Shown here piece by piece: positions 12,517 to 25,100 of a stretch of DNA of 64,000 nt. The notes under the pieces were generated by a model, which saw nothing but the letters and a program-made list of their open reading frames with translations, was not told where the DNA came from and searched no databases. The translations under genes were made by a program, and so were the position numbers. Position 1 is the stretch's first letter; each line of letters starts with the position of its first letter. Source of the DNA: Ichthyophonus hoferi (lineage: Eukaryota; Opisthokonta; Ichthyosporea; Ichthyophonida; Ichthyophonidae); assembly GCA_002751075.1 (NCBI GenBank), contig NAOQ01000157.1:62785-126784 (forward strand). Direction: 5' to 3'.

Positions 12517-13036
12517 ACGCGCGGTTTTACAGTTTTCGGGGGCTTTGCTGAAAGTAGTTGTCCAAAATAGTCATGACTGTCCTGGTTAACGCATTCTACA
12601 CTACGGACTATACAAATCTTGCAAGACCATTCCATTCCAGATGAAAAAGTAGATTAGCCGAAGTTGTAAACTGTATTTCTTACAATCAGTCTCATTGACA
12701 TTGATGAACCGATCTATCATCAACACCCATGATTAACACATGTTGCAAAAGGATAAAAGGGACTGAAACAACTATTAATGAACACAAATTACATACTATT
12801 CCTATATGCTTTCTACACAGAATCTATACTGTTTCTATATAGTCTTTATGTCTTTATATACTATTTCTAGACGGCTTTATACATTCTCTTCCCCTTTTTT
12901 TTTCTTATACAGCACTCAAACTCTAAACACGTTATTAAAAAATACAACAACTTTGAACAGAATTATGGGCCCAGTACGCTTCCACTACATTCTATATAAT
13001 CCATTCTGGCAGCTCGACTGACAGTGATTACCATGC

Positions 13037-13255
13037 CTACACCTCAGTCGTGTTTTAAGATTATTTCATGTATTTTACCACGCCCGGGTACACGATTTAT
13101 TAACACAATCTCTATTTTGTCAAAATCGTGTAATTCAATTTCATTGCGAAGTGCGACGGAGTTATCTATGATTTTCCTGCTGTGGAGAAAATCATAGATA
13201 GCTTCATCACACTTCACAATGAAATCGTCCTAACCGACTGAGTGTATAGGTGTAG
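13037..13255. mobile_element. Foldback / MITE-like inverted-repeat element
   Basis: Nested inverted repeats make up almost the whole 219 bases. The outer arms are 'ctacacctcagtcg' (13037-13050) and 'cgactgagtgtataggtgtag' (13235-13255). Inner arms are 'tttcattgcgaagtg' against 'cacttcacaatgaaa', and the core arms 'tatctatgattttc' (13163-13176) and 'gaaaatcatagata' (13187-13200) are perfect around a 10-base loop. A further pair, 'acacgattt'/'aaatcgtgt', lies in the left half. There is no coding capacity. The structure fits a non-autonomous DNA transposon. The family is unknown and a target-site duplication was not confirmed. Confidence 0.6.
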
Positions 13256-13261
13256 TAAAAT

Positions 13262-13819
13262 CAAGTCTCCACACGTAGAGGTCAGTGGATAGATGTAGGG
13301 TGGATGTGAAGTGTTTTCAACATCCGTAGATTATCAATTTAATACAATTACCAGGTTTTGCGACTCCGATAAACTATTTAAACTTTCTCTGCTACAATGT
13401 TGGGAATAACTATTGAAGACAGGAGTCTTCCAGTGACTTATATCTGCTTAGAAGGAGAGAGAATACCGAACTAAGAGGGGTTTAAACGTATCTCTTTGCA
13501 TACACGGAGCACAAATATGCTAAGACATATTTTTATTCGTAAACAAGTTAGCAGGACTTGTTTTAGGCAGGATGCCTAAGCAATGCCTTATCTGGACCCA
13601 AAACATACCTGAAATGACATTATATAGTTGCAGAATCTCTACCATTGGCTGGTTCAGTTTTGATCGATCACCTTGGATTGCCGTTTAACACCAATAGGTT
13701 CCATTAAATATGTTCACAGGTTACATAAGCAATAATAATTACTAATAATATTAAACGTTTATAGCTATATAAAGAATACATAAATTACGTAAATACTCCT
13801 GTTTTAACACCAACAAATC
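13262..13819 (+). repeat. Interspersed repeat family A, copy 3
   Basis: Reference orientation for the family. It starts 'agtctccacacgtagaggtcagtgg' and continues through 'ctttctctgctacaatgttggg', 'tttgcatacacggagcac', 'aggatgcctaagcaatg', 'cttggattgccgtttaacaccaatagg' and an AT-rich tail ending 'ctcctgttttaacac'. It is the longest copy and begins six bases after the foldback element. With copy 1 it forms a large inverted pair around copy 2 and the foldback. Confidence 0.8.
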
Positions 13820-14674
13820 AAGAAGTATGCGTGGAAGAAAGTACAAGTAAAGTGTTTGAAATAATAAGATATAAATAAATAGATATAGAAGGATAATGTG
13901 GAAGATTCAGTGTAATCATCAGTTTTAAATAGTTTTGCCTCCTATGCTACTCCTGTCGATATATATTCACCCATATCTCAAAAATGGACATAACCAAGTA
14001 AAATACGTCTCACTAATTCCTTAATAACGTATAATAAGTAGACACAGTTCAACTTATAAAAAATGTTTTAGTTAGCATTGCACTTCGGGAATTAATAATT
14101 ATAAACCGGGAGTAAATGTCAATAAATATTCCAGAGCAATACAGAGCTGTAGAATAGATCTCTCACTCTTGGGCGCAAAGTGAAAAGGAAACTTATTATA
14201 ATAAAAAGAGCTTTACTTATTCTTTAGCCACTATGCGTTTTCTGGAAAACACATAAATACTGCAAACCCGGAGTGGTAGATCAGAGGTACAAAAATACCA
14301 CTCAAATTGATAGCATGAAAGGAAATTTCAGTGCATTAATGATTTAAGGTCCCTTAGCTAGTCTAAGTTATTATTTGGTACTGTATAAACAGGCAGGCCA
14401 AAAGGAATGTATGCAGTAGATATGACGCTTGAAAGTCTTTCAATAGATAAATAGCATTATACATTATACAGGTATCAGATGCTCAACACAAGTATGCACT
14501 TAAAATTTCCTGTTAGAAGCCCAGGTAATGACTTAAAGCAATTGTTATGTACATAACAATCACCAGGGCGCTTACAGACAATACTTACTTGTTACATTTT
14601 AAATTTATGTTAAAAAAAAAATCAATAAAAAAACCAGATGTGCAGGTTTTCACAGGAAGATAATGGAGAATATT

Positions 14675-15581
14675 AATGGCCCAGGGAGGAGAAAAGTTTT
14701 ACCGAAGTGACATATCGATGACTGCAACTGAATACAAACGTTTACCAGCACCATTAACTATACCAATCAATACTGAAGTCTAAAGTAACATCTAAATTAT
14801 GCAAGTGTAAATACTAAGGTGTCATATAATATATAAGAAAATTTAATTAATTGATATAATCATAACTTTTGGTATATNNNNNNNNNNNNNNNNNNNNNNN
14901 NNNNNNNNNNNNNNNNNNNNNNNNNNNNNNNNNNNNNNNNNNNNNNNNNNNNNNNNNNNNNNNNNNNNNNNNNNNNNNNNNNNNNNNNNNNNNNNNNNNN
15001 NNNNNNNNNNNNNNNNNNNNNNNNNNNNNNNNNNNNNNNNNNNNNNNNNNNNNNNNNNNNNNNNNNNNNNNNNNNNNNNNNNNNNNNNNNNNNNNNNNNN
15101 NNNNNNNNNNNNNNNNNNNNNNNNNNNNNNNNNNNNNNNNNNNNNNNNNNNNNNNNNNNNNNNNNNNNNNNNNNNNNNNNNNNNNNNNNNNNNNNNNNNN
15201 NNNNNNNNNNNNNNNNNNNNNNNNNNNNNNNNNNNNNNNNNNNNNNNNNNNNNNNNNNNNNNNNNNNNNNNNNNNNNNNNNNNNNNNNNNNNNNNNNNNN
15301 NNNNNNNNNNNNNNNNNNNNNNNNNNNNNNNNNNNNNNNNNNNNNNNNNNNNNNNNNNNNNNNNNNNNNNNNNNTCAGAATGGCCCAGGGAGGAGAAAAG
15401 TTTTACCGAAGTGACATATCGATGACTGCAACTGAATACAAACGTTTACCAGCACCATTAACTATACCAATCAATACTGAAGTCTAAAATAACATCTAAA
15501 TTATGCAAGTGTAAATACTAAGGTGTCATATAATATATAAGAAAATTTAATTAATTGATATAATCATAACTTTTGGTATAT
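14675..15581 (+). repeat. 203-bp duplication flanking an assembly gap
   Basis: Bases 14675-14877 and 15379-15581 are the same length (203) and I found one difference (taaagtaac versus taaaataac). The first copy ends exactly where the N run begins and the second starts four bases after it ends. That pattern is typical of unresolved overlap or haplotype ends at a scaffold join. A real tandem duplication cannot be excluded. Confidence 0.9.
14878..15374. other. Assembly gap (497 N)
   Basis: A run of undetermined bases. Any ORF crossing it is an artefact. Its true size is uncertain because the flanks duplicate each other. Confidence 0.99.
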
Positions 15582-16426
15582 GTCACAGTCATTTTTCCTT
15601 GAAAATTTTACATATAAACTAGATCCAGGGCATAAAAAAAAACAATTATGTTGATGAAAATCCTTCGCAAAATGTTAAGTTAAGAGCAAGATTAATTAAT
15701 TAAAAAAAGTTTTTAAAATATAAATTTTAATGACTTAATCCATAAAAGTTTTTAAAAGTTAATTTATTTTTAAGTACAGCTGGGGGTGTGTTAATTTGTA
15801 AAATTACGAAATTTTACCTTTTTAGTATATTGAGTCCCTCGAAATATATCGACTTTCGTACTTGAGGGGATATGTTTTAACGGAACAGAGAAATTGAGGC
15901 AAGACAAATCAGACAGGTTTAACCCAACCATTGTTTTGTTTTATATTGGGCGTGTTGCAACCGTTTGGCGGTTTTTATTGTTGTTTAAATTTTAGGTTAT
16001 AATTTATATATTAAGTTATAGTATATATTTAGTTTCATAACTGGAAAGCGCTCCGCTTATAGGCAGGTATAGCATAGCTTCATAGTAGTATATGTAGAGA
16101 AAGAAAAAAGTTGGAGAGTTCATTTTGTGCGTTCAGTTGTTTTATTCTTCAGTCTAGTCTTACCTCTTCACTGAGCCCATTTCTTACAAAATTTATTTTT
16201 ACAAAACCCCTTTCCCCTCCCTCGCTCTCCTTCTAGATATATTTTCCTTTTATATTTCTCTTGCACACGCTCTTTACTTTCAAAAAATTTCATGAACATA
16301 TTTATATTTACAGACTCACATAAAGTAAACCTGCACTGTAAAACCCCGTTATCTATCTCACCCCTACTGCATCCTTTCCCAACTCCCGTATTCCTTTTCT
16401 TCTACAGAGGAGATACACCCTGAAAC

Positions 16427-19400
16427 ATGGCTTCCCAACCTCTCAAAAACATCATTATGGTTGACGGACAAAACCCGCGAGCTAAGCAGACTGCACAGCT
16501 CTCTCATCCCCAAGACAAACAGGCAGACTCTCTGTTTCTTAACTTTCTGGAGCAAGGAGTAGGGCAGGTGGTGACACAACGGAGGTAGTTCACTCATTGA
16601 AATGGGGTGTAGGGAGAGGGAGGTTATTTATAACAGAACATAAGATGAGAGGATTATGAGTCCTACACTCTCAAACTATTTCTTCTTTTTCTCCAGTTCT
16701 CGTTCAGTCATCCAAGTGCACTTCACCGTCTAATAGTATTTTACTGCATTCAAATAGTCTACACTGAGAAAATGCGGTTTTCATCATATATATGCACCGT
16801 TTGCAGTTGGATAAAAGCACTAGCCTAATTGTTTATCTGTAGTTGACATGTTAATAATAATAATAATAATAAGAGTTTATGTGTTTACAAAGATACAAGA
16901 CACTATATGCTCCACACCTTCTCATATAAATACACATAAACACCATTGTTTGTTTCTAACGCACCAAATACTTGATGAAAGATGATTTTTCTTGGCTTAT
17001 ATCGTTCTTTCTCATTATATTTCGCGTTATTATTGTTGGATGGTATAAGTATATTTAAGTTAGTGATAGAGCGGAGGTGAAACAACAGCACATTTTGAGG
17101 ATGTTTGTTGATATCACCTTTATTAAAACAGACCAGAGATAGAGGAAGAAGGCCAAGAGGAGGGAGGTATGTTTGTGTGCATATGTATAGATATGTATAT
17201 GTATATATGCGTATATATGTATCTGTGTATTCTGAAATAGACTACTTTAAATAGACCTTAACAGCCCTCTATTAGTGGCTTGTAGAAAGGAAAATAACGG
17301 TTCACACATAATGTTTTAATAGAAGTGTGTACGCCACCTTTTTTTTTTTTTTTTTAGAAATGTACATATATATAGTTTGTATGTCATATCAACATTTATT
17401 TGTGGGAATTTCTCTTAGTTAGTACTGATGGTGTATTAATTATTTTTGTACGCGATAAGTTTTCTGAATCTAGCCTATATTGTTTCTCTCTCGAATACGT
17501 ACATATACATTAAAAATGGGTTTTTACCTACATTCACCCTTTCATACGTACATCCATACAACCCCAATATACAATAGTTTCTTGCCACTCATTATTTCTT
17601 TTTTCTCTTTCCATCCTGACTAGTTTTATTCTTCTCTTACTATCTAAATATGGATAAGGAATACATGTTGGTGATATAAACACATCTATAATGCCGTTTA
17701 ACTTAATGTTTTGATTGATCCCCTGCAGATGATGGTGAACGCAAAAAACGCTTTGAATGGCATGGAAACAGACAACGTAAATCTCTTTATCCCATATCTT
17801 AAATTATATATATGCTATTTATTTGTACACTTACCTGTTGGATATGTTGAAATTTTAATCAAACAATGTAAAACACTTACTTTCTTGCTCTTGAACATAC
17901 TTACTTTTGATATCTTTTAGATCTATATTTTTAATTAGATTTAACTGTCTGATACACTTGGCTTTGCTTATTTTAATATATATCACCCATTAACAAACAA
18001 ACATACCTCTTATGTTTCTCTTTTTCTTTCTCACTTTTTCTCTAATAAATTTTTTATATACATACATACATACGTCTATTTTGTATGTCTTACCCCAGGC
18101 TGTCTGTAATTCGTGATTCTTGACCAATCATTAATCTCTATTAGAGGAACGTGGCCGTAAGGATAACATCCAGACCTGCATTACCAAACTGGCCAATCTC
18201 GTGCCAGCTTGCAGTGATCCTAGTCAACTACCAACCAAATTGAACCAATGTACTATATATTTCTCTTACATATTTCTATTTTATTGTTTTCTTTATAATT
18301 ATTTTTCCTCTGTCCTTTTTTATTTAACTTTCACTACCCCCACTTCACCCTTCTACTACCTTTCTTTAGTTCATATCCATCACGCGTCTCCTCCACTTGG
18401 ATGAGAACATTTCCTATTTCGTCTATTTTCCATTTTTATTTTTTGTTTTTCATTTTTTTTTATTCACTAGTTTTAAAGGTAGTAATTATTCGGTATATAC
18501 ATATATATTCTTTGTCGCACGCACACGCACACACCCTCTCCCACTGTATATGTATAAATCTTCCACTCTATTTCATTCCCATCTCCTTATCCACATAGCA
18601 CTACCTAGTGATCCTTCACCGACCGACAGTATATTTGATGTCTTAATTATAATATTAATTCTATATAATCCGGTATATTTTCTGAAACAAAATATGTGAT
18701 CAATTATTGTGTCTTTGATTTAATTACTTACCTCGCCAATCAGAATGATTAAATACTATGACCTATCATGCTATATATGCCACTGAATTCTAGTAATGCT
18801 TAGCAATTGGCGCAGCGCAGACCTACTGTTAAATTTACTTAAAAGTAGCATCTACCGTAGTGTGCTACCTGCCGATTATTTGTTGTGAGTAAAAGCGTTT
18901 AAATTTTTTACAACCTATACCATGTGAGTGCCCAGTTTATTAATTATCCCCACTCCTATGATAGGTCTGGTGTTGAAGAAAACTACTCAGTATATTCGAG
19001 AACTAGAGGCTACGAACCGGCAACTTATGAGACTGCAACAAGGGGCTGTGGTATGTATGCTTATAACGATATACTGGAGTGATTTCTTCTCATTCTTCCT
19101 TTTTATTATTTTTAAATTAGTGACCGTTTACAGTTATATATATGTAGAGAGTTCATTGTATTTTGTGGGACTGTTTTAAAACTCTCTGCTACGATAAACG
19201 TGAAATAATAACTAAGGTAAATTCAGAGGAAGAGCTATAAAGTGAAGGGATAGTGGTGGGATAGTAGAGCGTATGATTGTTGCATTTGGGGACTAGGCAT
19301 TAGACAGTAGAGACAGAGCTTTTAATTACATGTGTAGCAGTAGTAACTACTATCATATTCTTTCAACTTTCCGTGTGTATTGCCGCTTCATAACGATAGG

Positions 19401-20089
19401 TGTTGACTGGGAAAAAATACAAAGAACACAAGGCATGACATAAGACATAATGTACGGCCTATTATACTTTTATTGCACTTTCCCTTATCCTCTCTAATCT
19501 CTCTCCACAGCAACAACAACTTGTTAGTTTGCGGGCACGTATTCATCATCTCAAGTATGAAAACCAGATGCTAAGAGTGCAATTGGGTGAAGCTCCACCC
19601 AATAGTATGTTAATACCTCCCCCTCGTCATGACATGATGCCTAAGCGCAGTCGATTGGAAGAGACTCCCATTGCACCAGGCCCACCACTTGCTCCTTCAC
19701 ACTTCAATATGGGTGTTCAGGTCTGTGCATGGATTGCGTTAGTGAGGTGTATGCTATGTTATGTGGCTATGACTGTGTACACATGCATGTATATGTATAC
19801 CTTAGCATATTGGCACAACGTTAGGGTGAAAGTGGAATGGGTAAACACTTATATCTATATGTATACTTTCTTATCTTTACCCTATATTTCTTATTCTCTT
19901 GGCTTGTTTGTGGTTATGATATACTGTCTTTGGCAGATATATACTATTTCTCACTCTTTACTATCCCCCCAGTCCCAGTGCTTTATTAATTATTCACTAA
20001 TATGTCACTTCAACATAACTATTGCTTCCTTGCAGATGCAACAAATGCAGCAGCCACTTGACCTGTCGAGTATGCCGCCTATGCAGTAG
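16427..20089 (+). CDS. USF-like bHLH-leucine-zipper transcription factor
   Basis: Proposed exons are 16427-16584, 17132-17166, 17729-17776, 18145-18249, 18965-19050, 19511-19720 and 20036-20089. All join in phase and give 231 residues. The order is a short N-terminus (1-52), an acidic linker (PEIEEEGQEEGDDGE), a basic region ending QERGRKDNI, helix 1 (TCITKLANLVPAC), a loop, helix 2 (LVLKKTTQYIREL) and a zipper with LMRLQQ and LRARIHHLKYENQMLRVQL. A Pro/Met-rich tail ends in PLDLSSMPPMQ. Loop length is within one residue of human USF1 as I recall it, and LKxxNxxLRxQL also fits USF. USF dimers bind CACGTG E-boxes in the nucleus. The protein is shorter than vertebrate USF (about 310). Position 5 of the basic region is Asn rather than His and position 13 is Lys rather than Arg, so DNA binding may differ. 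The ATG was chosen because an acceptor lies just upstream and phases then work throughout. Mlx or MiT affinity is less likely. Gene existence is firm, family about 60%. Confidence 0.8.
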
Positions 20090-22170
20090 TAATGCTTATA
20101 CATAGTCCTAGATTTATATTTATTCACACTTATGGCTCTCTACATAACAATTATTTACAACTTATAAATGTATGCGGAGTCGTGGATTAAATGCTTGTTA
20201 TGCTTACACCTGGTATATTCCAGAAATGGTCTATATTGTAATGATATGACTTGATTGGTCATACCCTGAAAGGTTGTGTAGGGTTACTTTATTTACTCTC
20301 TGTTAGGATTTTGTATCATGTATGTTAGGTTTACGTTTTGTATTATTAGGTGTTAGCAAAGAGAAGAGGGTGAAAACAATCATGTAAGGTTGCTGCTGAA
20401 GCTAGGACTTAAACTTTACTGATAGAAACTGTCAGAATAATCATGTACGAAGATATTGAGCATATATCAGGCTCTGCAATATTTTATAGGCTGTATTGTG
20501 CACTGAGTTGGTTAATTTGATGTGTAATATCTTTATTAAATTATCGCAACATAATGCTATTTACTGTCATTTTTCGTTTTTGTTGGTTTTATTTATTGTT
20601 AGTTATTTTTTTTAGTATTTGTGGCGAAAGAGGATGGTTTTCTGCATTTTTATAGGCTTATGTTTGGTTAGTGATAGGATTGGATTTTAATGGTTTGATG
20701 GTTTCTATAGACAATGCTTGCCCTGGTATGTGTAGACGCTTAGGCGTCCTCTAACTGGACCACCCACTAGATTTGGGCCCACGCAATGAGTTATTGGTCC
20801 GACCAGACTGTTGAAGATGTTATATTGAAATATATTTTATATCCATTTGATAATTGTCCAAATTAGTACGACTTTAATGCCGTTAATTCTAATTAATCTT
20901 TTTATTTGTTATTTGTTGACTGCCAACCAGGGAGGGCTTTTCTTATTATATACAGGTATTTCCGTTCGTTGGGGTTCGTTATGATTATATAAAATTGGAA
21001 TTTATTTTGCAACCTTTCTTGACAGTTGATAAATATTATTGTGGTTCTCCCACTAATAGAGTCTTTAGTTGTTCTAATGTACAGATAAGTTAAAATTGGT
21101 ACTTAATTTAAGGTGTTAGTATTCATATTCTAACTATGGGTCGTTTTGCCACTTTGATTTACACAAGTAAAATAAATACAAAGGGTTTAGTAGTATATGC
21201 ACAGCGTCCCAATAGTCCAGGTCACTTAGGATTTTATTCAATTTTTTCAGCAACTTTATAATTATTAATCAATCTCATGCCTTCGTAATGCATATATATA
21301 AGGTCTAATAATGGTCAATGAAGATTATGTTATTTTCCCTATAAAAATGCTATCATTTGCATGATGGTAAGTGGCTTAAGGTAGGTTTTAGTTACACAAT
21401 ATGACAGATTAAACATAGAATTATAAGTGCAGGATGATCAGATCATACTTTTGTTTTCATGGGCTCTGGATAATGCTGGTTTATATTGAAGTTATCGTGT
21501 ATTTTTATTTATCTATTTGTATCTTTACAAGTTTTTTATTGGTATTTGTATGGTGATATTCTGGTCCACATGTATTCAATTAGTAAAAATATTAGAACGT
21601 TATTGCTGACCTCAGTCAGCCTTGATTGTGCTGTATATGTACCAGTTACAATACGCAATATGTATTATTAAAAATATTTATAAGATTATTGCCATTTATA
21701 TTATTCTATACATGTATTTATTATATTGTTACATATTTCCTTGATATAATAATATAAATGCTTACTACTTAAAATACTTAAAAGGCTCTGTTGAAAGCCT
21801 ATTGGTTTGGTATCAGTCTACTAAAAAGTAAGTGGTCGTTATAACAATCAACCATCTTATTTTGCTCAGGTCGTGAGCCATATCAATGATTGATAGGAGG
21901 CTACATAAAACATTGATATACTATTTAATGACATTCCATGATTTGGCCTGGCAGGGTAAGATTCGTCACCTGATAATGCCAAGCACCAAATAAACAGAAT
22001 TATGCGACGTTGATATTGATAAAGAAGCATAAAAATCTACACACACGTTATTGTATATATTTATCTACCAGTATATGCATAAGTACTTGGTAGGTTTTTT
22101 GTAAAATAAACTGAAAAGAGAGAAAATTTGTAGATAATATAAGATTGCTTGAGAAGGATTGAACGTAAGC
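20090..22170. other. Intergenic / 3' region of the USF-like gene and 5' region of PELO
   Basis: AT-rich sequence with no exon. AATAAA-type hexamers occur at several places (for example about 21171, 21989 and 22106), so the 3' end of the upstream gene cannot be fixed. The start codon of PELO follows directly after 'gaacgtaagc'. Confidence 0.4.
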
Positions 22171-25100
22171 ATGAAACTTTTGTCAAAAAATATAGAACGT
22201 GATGGCACAGGCAGTGTCACGCTCTTTCCAGAGGAGACTGAGGATATGTGGCATGCCTACAACCTTGTGGGTACTGGGGACTTTATAAGAGCTACGGCTG
22301 TAAGGTGAGATGTTTTTCTTTTTTCTCGCAAATGATGGTTACTGTACTGTAACTATAGTTGTAATATCCAGTTTCTCTTATAATCTTCTTATCTTTCTCT
22401 ATTCTTTCTTCTTCGAGAAGTTATTGGCTCACTCACTGACAACCCTTTTTTTATACTTATATATACACCCACCCACCCACCCATGCACCCACATGCACTC
22501 ATGTATTCAGTCAATGAATACTTTTGTTCTTTTAATTGTTGTTCTCTTATCTTACTATTTGTGCCTCCATCCTTACCTTTCTATCTCCCTTTCCAATCAT
22601 TTCTCAATTGCCTCTCTTTCTCTCCACCAATTTTCCAAACTCCTTTAAACATATAAATATCTTATTATTTTATTTTATTTCATCTTGTTTCGTCTTTTTC
22701 TCCTTTTGCTTCTTTTTATGTATTCTTTGTCCTATATATCTTTATATTTACCCATTTTTATTCTTTTTTCCACCCGCTCTCCTAATATTTCTCTTACTTT
22801 CACTTGCAAACTCTAGCTTTCATTGGCATTTATCTATACTTCCTCTTTCATATTTATATATTCTTTTTTTTTTTCATGTTATGCTGTATCAAGTTGGACT
22901 TTTTATTTATCGCTTATGTAGAGGGAGAAAGAGGTGGTGGGGGTAGGGGAGTAGGCTCAGAGGTGCTGGAGTGCGAGGGATGAAGTTAAAAGCACAGACC
23001 GTAAACATGAGAGAAAACAGGAGAAATGACATAAAACTAATATTGAGAGTGATAGAGAAACGAAAAAGTATGATATTAAGAGTGGAAGTATTAAGGTTCG
23101 CTGATAAGGCAAGGTTTAACGCGAGAATAAAACAAAAAACAAAATTGGAGAGAGAGCATATGGTTATTGAGTCTATGACGTTATAGTATATTGATTGTGC
23201 GAACAACGAGAAAATATGTGATAATGATAGAGATAGAGGCAAAGCAGCCTTTAGACGATAGTAATAATATTAGGAATAATAATAATAGTAGTAGCAACAG
23301 TAATAATAATAACAACAACAATAATAATAAAGCATTTAATAATATAGTTATTGGGTTGTCCATTTTGAGTTATAGTGGTGGTACAAACAAAGAGGTGCTA
23401 ACGCCTATAAAGAGGAAAAAAAATGAACATAAAAATTTCTAACACAAGATATTCCAAATACTATATATGTGCTGTATATCTTCAATGTCTTCTATGTTAT
23501 TATAGACGTGTTCAGAGCGAGACCAATACAGGATCGGTTAGCAGCGAACGAGTGCGTACGATGTTGACCATCAATGTTGAGGATGTACAGTTTGACACCC
23601 AAGCCTGTGCTCTAAGACTAAATGGCAGAAATGTGGAAGAGAATCCATATGTGAAGGTGAGATGATATGGAAAGCGATGAGGAGATGGTTTCTAATATGT
23701 CGTGTGATTGGTTTCTAGTTGCTAAGGGCACGTTTCCCAAAGGCTTGCATGAATGACCTTTTTCCTTTTTGACAGCATTGGTGTATTTGCTTCTCTCAAC
23801 AACTCTCTCCTCCTCCCTTTGAACATCTATCGCTGTCTCGATCTTTCTCGGTGCTCTTTATTCATTTTATATCTTTCCTACCCTTTCCTCAACCACACAC
23901 TGTTCATTTTTTGCATAGCAGCTATGTATTATGCATGTTTAACTGAATATAGATATAATAGTTTCTATATATATATTAGTCTATATTGATGTAGTGTAAA
24001 TGAGTATGACCCGAGATAGTCATTGGGTGAATAAGTAAATATAATATATTATATGTTTTCAATTTACTACATTCCTTTTCAGGCAGGTCAATATATAGCA
24101 TTCCTACTCTCTATTTATCCAATCCTCACTTACCTTGTATCAGCTTAAACCAGAATATCTCCCAGTAGATTTCTCTTTTGTGTATTTAGTTGATGGAAGC
24201 CATTTATTTTTACTGTTTATTTTTTTCAATGGTTACTATTAAAATATACATGTATATATACATACTATCATGCATACACATATGCCTCTTTCTTACACAA
24301 CCTCTTTTGCCCTTTCTTAAGATGCCATCCAATTCCATCACAGATGGGTGCGTACCACACCTTAGACTTGGAGTTAAACCGTAAATTCACGCTAACTAAG
24401 AAGGAATGGGACTCGGTAGCATTGGGGAGAGTGGATGAGGCCTGTGATCCTGCTAAGTCAGCTGATGTTGCTGCAGTTATATGCCAAGAAGGTAGGTGAT
24501 GTGATAAGGATAGATTATTGGATGGGTGTCATGAATAGAGTTTGCCGGGTTGGTAAAGATAGTCATGGGGTTATATTTGGAGAGGTTGTATTGCATTAAG
24601 CACACTTAAATGTATATATATACATTGCAAAAGTCAAAAGAGACAGTGGGATTACTCAGTATGGATACTATGTATTTACGCGTGCTTGTGTGCTTGAAAG
24701 AAAACTATCAAAACATAAAAAAGAGGACTTAACAAAATTAAAAAATATGATGCTGATCCTTAGCCAATTACAGGGCTAGGACTTCTGTGCCTCATCTCTA
24801 GCAGTATGACCTTGGTTAAAGCTAAGGTAGAGGTATCTATTCCTAGAAAGAGAAGAGGGTTATGTGACCAACATGATAAGGTATTGGACCCCACTTTGCC
24901 TTGTTATTCTTATTAAACCCCCCATACCTATACTCTCTTTTGAATGCTTTGCCTTTCTTTTTACCCTATGGTTCGTTCTTTTTTTTGGCTTGTTTTTTTC
25001 TTCCTCTTTCTATATTTACTTTTTATATATATGCTCCTAGTTTGTTCGTTATCTTTTGTTTCTGACACCGCTTTATATTTTCTCATTATATCTATGATTA

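Larger units (their letters stand above)
13820..16426. other. Intergenic with assembly gap; likely 5' region of the USF-like gene
   Basis: No exon is supported before 16427. The stretch includes the gap and its flanking duplication, listed separately. From about 16000 the DNA becomes pyrimidine-rich (16140-16390) and ends in 'cttctacag' at 16400-16408. That is an acceptor-like site 18 bases before the proposed start codon, suggesting an upstream non-coding exon that I could not place. Confidence 0.4.

Noticed and set aside
14869-15414. 181-codon frame across the first gap
   Set aside because: It consists almost entirely of undetermined bases and is an artefact of the N run.
22310-22946. Long hydrophobic frames in PELO intron 1
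   Set aside because: They come from pyrimidine-rich intron sequence; both PELO exon boundaries around them are clear.
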